From contig CM059191.1 in NCBI GenBank assembly GCA_030323885.1, positions 107,862,844 through 107,926,843 on the forward strand: a DNA stretch of 64,000 nucleotides, given 5' to 3'. This document shows, one piece after another, positions 62,301-64,000 of the stretch. The DNA is from Branchipolynoe longqiensis. Its lineage: Eukaryota; Annelida; Polychaeta; Phyllodocida; Polynoidae. The number at the start of each line of letters is the position of its first letter. The stretch's first letter is position 1. The notes under the pieces were generated by a model. The model worked only from the letters and a program-made list of their open reading frames with translations, was not told the DNA's origin and searched no databases. Both the position numbers and the translations under genes were made by a program.

Positions 62301-63224
62301 CGTAGCACACACTGGTTAATGCTGCAGCATGGCTTTTAAGAACCACTGAATATATTGCTGCCTGTCGACAGATTGCTAACATTTCTTGTTCAAAACTTAA
62401 CTTGAATGTCATAAATTCTTTGGAATGTAAATGAAATAAGATACTTTATTCAGAATATATTTAGTTAATTGTCTGACAGCTTTCTTTTTTTCATATTTTA
62501 AGTACTGGAGGAAAACTATAACACATCAATATCATATTGGTATATATATATCACACTGCCTTTGCTGTATAAAACTATAACACGTCAATGTCATATTGGT
62601 ATATATCACACTGCCTTTGCTGTATAAAACTATAACACATCAATATCATATTGGTATATATCACACTGCCTTTGCTGTATACAACTATAACACGTCAATG
62701 TCATATTGGTATATATCACACTGCCTTTGCTGTATACAACTATAACACGTCAATGTCATATTGGTATATATCACACTGCCTTTGCTGTATAAAATCAATG
62801 TCATATTGGTATATATATATCACACTGCCTTTGCTGTATAAAACTATAACACGTCAATGTCATATTGGTATATATCACACTGCCTTTGCTGTATACAACT
62901 ATAACACGTCAATGTCATATTGGTATATATCACACTGCCTTTGCTGTATACAACTATAACTACTGCCCTTTGTTGTATATTTCTGCCTTGGTACAGGTAA
63001 GATAAATGCCTGTTTTCATCGTGTGAATAGTAACGCAGCCTAACGTGACGCGGTCCTTTCAGACGTGGAGGACCTGCTGGACCACGCCCGGCCCATCGCC
63101 GAGATGTCGCCGCCCTTGTCGGACCAAAGCCCACCTGACAGCCCAGGCAGCCTCGACTCGAGCGCCGGGTCCGTGCCCGGCAGTCCGCCCGAGTCCTTCT
63201 CAGACGAGCCCGACAGCCCGCCAG
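53244..63224 (+). CDS. SREBF: SREBP bHLH-Zip transcription factor, 5' five exons (partial)
   Basis: Join of 53244-53361, 57881-58581, 60803-61159, 61715-61829 and 63063-63224, continuing beyond the window. The joined frame gives about 484 residues. These are an acidic N-terminus (1-80), a Gln/Ala/Pro-rich activation region (about 80-355), a bHLH-Zip (about 358-430: [20 protein letters not shown], then [17 protein letters not shown]), and a Ser/Pro linker ([22 protein letters not shown]). The basic region keeps the Tyr (EKRYR) that lets SREBPs bind SREs as well as E-boxes. SREBPs are ER-membrane precursors cleaved by S1P/S2P under SCAP control to switch on lipid synthesis genes. The two membrane helices and regulatory domain would be encoded to the right. 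All phases agree. Confidence 0.95.
53736..54314. mobile_element. PIF/Harbinger-like MITE with TAA target duplication
   Basis: Left AGGGGCTGTCACATTA, right TAATGTGATAGCCCCT, flanked by TAA on each side (53733-53735 and 54315-54317). The interior has many TACGT/ACGTA motifs. Same family as 6644-7143. Located in SREBP intron 1. Confidence 0.82.
54315..56464 (+). other. SREBP intron 1, middle part
   Basis: AT-rich intronic DNA with no supported exon. It contains a short hairpin at 55311-55374 (AAGATTTACCCCGTACTT pairing with AAGTACGGGGTGAATCTT), a miniature relative of the 52399-52811 MITE ends, and a poly-C run near 56240. Confidence 0.6.
56465..56750. mobile_element. Diverged relative of the 52399 MITE
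   Basis: Starts AGATAAGATTTACCCAGTAC and carries the shared block ATCCGCTACTTTTGAGT, AAAAGTGAAATCAACGACAT, GCCATCTTGTCTTTTTGCA. The right terminus seems replaced by the minisatellite that follows. Confidence 0.65.
56738..57130 (+). repeat. ~23-bp degenerate minisatellite in SREBP intron 1
   Basis: Units of CCAAGTGGAGGGTCTTTCATTA with increasing divergence to the right (CCAAGCGGAGG, CCAAGAGAAGG, ACAAATGGAGG). About 16 units. Confidence 0.85.
57431..57748 (+). mobile_element. SINE family A
   Basis: Head ACCGGGCGCGGTGGCCTAAT, body AATGTGACTGAGTGGGATAT, tail CCTGATATGACCTTAGATGT, TGCTAGGATGTAGAACAACC. SREBP intron 1, about 130 bp before exon 2. Confidence 0.9.
57881..58581 (+). CDS. SREBF: SREBP exon 2, Gln-rich activation region
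   Basis: TATATTTCAG|AGGTGCTG to TTACAACAG|GTACAC, 701 nt. It begins [19 protein letters not shown] and becomes Gln/Ala/Pro/His-rich ([29 protein letters not shown]). GC- and CAG-rich, unlike the AT-rich flanks. Confidence 0.92.
59960..60160 (+). mobile_element. LINE 3'-tail copy with (AATC)n end
   Basis: GCTTGACCAGAAACTATATG, CTTTTACATGTAAAAGCGAT, TTTCTCGCCGTGAATATGGC and (AATC)n. It matches 39900-40160 closely but without the SINE fragment, so it shows the unfilled state of that site. SREBP intron 2. Confidence 0.78.
60331..60450 (+). mobile_element. SINE family A, 5' half only
   Basis: Head ACCAGACGCGATGGCCGAAT and B-box-like GTTCGAACC, then GAGTCAAACCAATGACTCAA. It then stops and runs into a GGGTCGGGCGATTTTTCAGG stretch that also occurs inverted near 21440-21480. 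Confidence 0.7.
60803..61159 (+). CDS. SREBF: SREBP exon 3, basic region, helix 1 and loop
   Basis: TTGTACAACAG|ATTCTGCAG to GAGGCAAAG|GTGTGT, 119 codons, phase 0 both ends. Ends with [20 protein letters not shown] then [10 protein letters not shown]. The intron splits the loop of the bHLH. Confidence 0.96.
61715..61829 (+). CDS. SREBF: SREBP exon 4, helix 2 and leucine zipper
   Basis: CCCCTCAG|CTCAACAAG to GGGGCTGA|GTGAGT, 115 nt. It encodes [20 protein letters not shown] then [11 protein letters not shown]. Choosing GTGAGT joins to [11 protein letters not shown] in the next exon. Confidence 0.95.
61848..61912 (+). repeat. 17-bp tandem repeat after SREBP exon 4
   Basis: Four to five copies of CTTGTGACTCGTCA starting about 18 bp after the exon 4 donor. 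Unlike the ZNF330 arrays it does not include the splice site. Confidence 0.8.
61963..62282 (+). mobile_element. SINE family A with 11-bp target duplication
   Basis: Complete copy flanked by GCCACCAGAGG on both sides (61952-61962 and 62283-62293). The perfect duplication and intact tail suggest a fairly recent insertion into SREBP intron 4. Confidence 0.93.
62505..62985 (+). repeat. ~55-bp minisatellite in SREBP intron 4
   Basis: About 8 units of AACTATAACACGTCAATGTC, ATATTGGTATATATCACACT, GCCTTTGCTGTATAC. It ends about 75 bp before exon 5 and does not include the acceptor. Confidence 0.92.
63063..63224 (+). CDS. SREBF: SREBP exon 5, Ser/Pro-rich linker
   Basis: CCTTTCAG|ACGTGGAGG to CCGCCAG|GTACCT, 162 nt. 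It encodes [20 protein letters not shown], then repeated SP motifs ending DEPDSPP, as in the vertebrate linker before the first membrane helix. SPPLSDQS resembles an Fbw7 phosphodegron. Confidence 0.92.
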
Positions 63225-63443
63225 GTACCTGTCCCTTTGTACACACGCATGATAGTTTTTCGTGGAGTTTTAAGCGGATTTCCGTTTTTTTTCGCAGCCT
63301 CGGGACATTATTTATATATGTGTAAAGGGAAATTTGCCGTCGGGATAATAATCTGGCTTGATTTCCGCTTTTTTTTGCCTGAAGCCACTATCATCCCACT
63401 ACAGCCACTACTCCACACGTGTGTGCTTCACGCAGTGGGTGGC

Positions 63444-63769
63444 ACCGGGCGCGGTGGCCTAATCGGTAGAGTAGAGTGCGGGCGGAAGGTCGCGATTTCG
63501 GTTCCCGGTCGAGTCAAACCAATGACTTTAAAATTGATTCTTGTTGCTTCCTAGTCTAATACTCGACATCAATTGGATAGGGTAAGGACTGTTTGGCTCA
63601 GTGTCAGGGTAATGTGACTGAGTTGGATATCAGGTCATGGTGCTGGTGCCCTTGTCTCCCAGTGGGGCAGCACTATAAAGTCGCCATGAGTGTGCACTGT
63701 CTCAAGTCGGTACCTGTCCTGATATGACCTTAGATGTTACTAGGGCGTAAAACAACAATGAACAAACAC
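63444..63769 (+). mobile_element. SINE family A
   Basis: Head ACCGGGCGCGGTGGCCTAAT, body AATGTGACTGAGTTGGATAT, tail CCTGATATGACCTTAGATGT, TACTAGGGCGTAAAACAACA. In the SREBP intron after exon 5. Confidence 0.9.
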
Positions 63770-63814
63770 ACCCTTCTGTCTGTCAGTTTGTCGAGTGTGG
63801 CTTGGAATGTTTAA

Positions 63815-64000
63815 TTGTGTGGGAAAGCGCATATAAAAGGCCCCTTGCTGCTTATCAGAAAGAGTAGCCTATGGGGCGGCAGCGGGTTTCCTCCAACAAA
63901 ATAGGTTAGAATGACCATATATTTGACGTCCAATAGCCAATGATAAAAATCAATGTGCTCTAGAGGCATCTTTAAATAAGACAAGCTTCTTTTTCTTTTC
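63815..64000 (+). mobile_element. SINE family B, 5'-truncated
   Basis: From GTGTGGGAAAGCGCATATAA through GTCCAATAGCCAATGATAAA to AATCAATGTGCTCTAGAGGC and AAATAAGACAAGCTT near the window edge. Confidence 0.85.

Noticed and set aside
61848..62985. SREBP intron 4 tandem repeats as further splice-site arrays
   Set aside because: The 17-bp repeat starts about 18 bp after the donor and the 55-bp array ends about 75 bp before the acceptor; neither unit contains the splice site.

Overview
This is a window of animal nuclear DNA, most likely from a mollusc. The genes are split by introns with GT-AG boundaries and human-like protein blocks. The intergenic and intronic DNA is full of tRNA-derived SINEs, foldback/TIR elements, broken retrotransposons and minisatellites. 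The mollusc call rests on one SINE family (SINE-B here) whose body and tail I associate with molluscan genomes. It is an inference, not a search result. Three protein-coding genes can be supported. (1) A minus-strand first coding exon of a GRAF/oligophrenin-type BAR-RhoGAP protein at 14056-14209; the rest of that gene was not found and probably lies left of the window. (2) A complete 10-exon ZNF330 (nucleolar autoantigen NOA36) gene on the plus strand, 14904-38118, predicted at 318 residues. It starts 694 bp head-to-head from the GRAF exon, with YY1-, NRF1- and ETS-like motifs in the shared upstream region. (3) The 5' half of an SREBP gene on the plus strand, 53244 to beyond 63224. Five exons give about 484 residues: acidic N-terminus, Gln-rich region, bHLH-Zip and a Ser/Pro-rich linker. 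The membrane and regulatory domains would lie past the right edge.

Layout. 1-14 kb has a 36-bp minisatellite, SINEs, at least six TIR/foldback elements (two with internal satellite-like tandem repeats), a broken LINE and a tRNA-like sequence. 14-38 kb is the GRAF exon, the shared promoter and ZNF330; its introns hold a deleted DIRS-like element, a dated LINE insertion, SINEs and several minisatellites. 38-53 kb is gene-free: a LINE with an RNase H domain, a 4.4-kb minisatellite of about 61-bp units, a degenerate Gypsy element with a LINE nested in its gag, then a LINE of about 3.8 kb carrying two MITE insertions. 53-64 kb is SREBP with its promoter, SINEs and MITEs.

The most unusual feature is in ZNF330. 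Four independent minisatellites sit exactly on exon-intron boundaries and each repeats the splice site itself: 22 copies of the exon 4 donor, 5 copies of the exon 5 acceptor region, 16 acceptors of exon 6 spaced exactly 56 bp apart, and about 18 acceptors of exon 8. A fifth array in intron 2 repeats a strong acceptor-like motif. In the two acceptor arrays I could translate (exons 6 and 8), upstream decoy sites lead straight to stop codons. The first two extra exon 4 donors would instead add 19 or 38 codons in frame. Exon 4 also begins GTAAGA after TTTCAG, the layout of a recursive-splicing exon.

All boundaries were read by eye from reading frame, splice signals and remembered family sequences. 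No alignment or RNA evidence was available.
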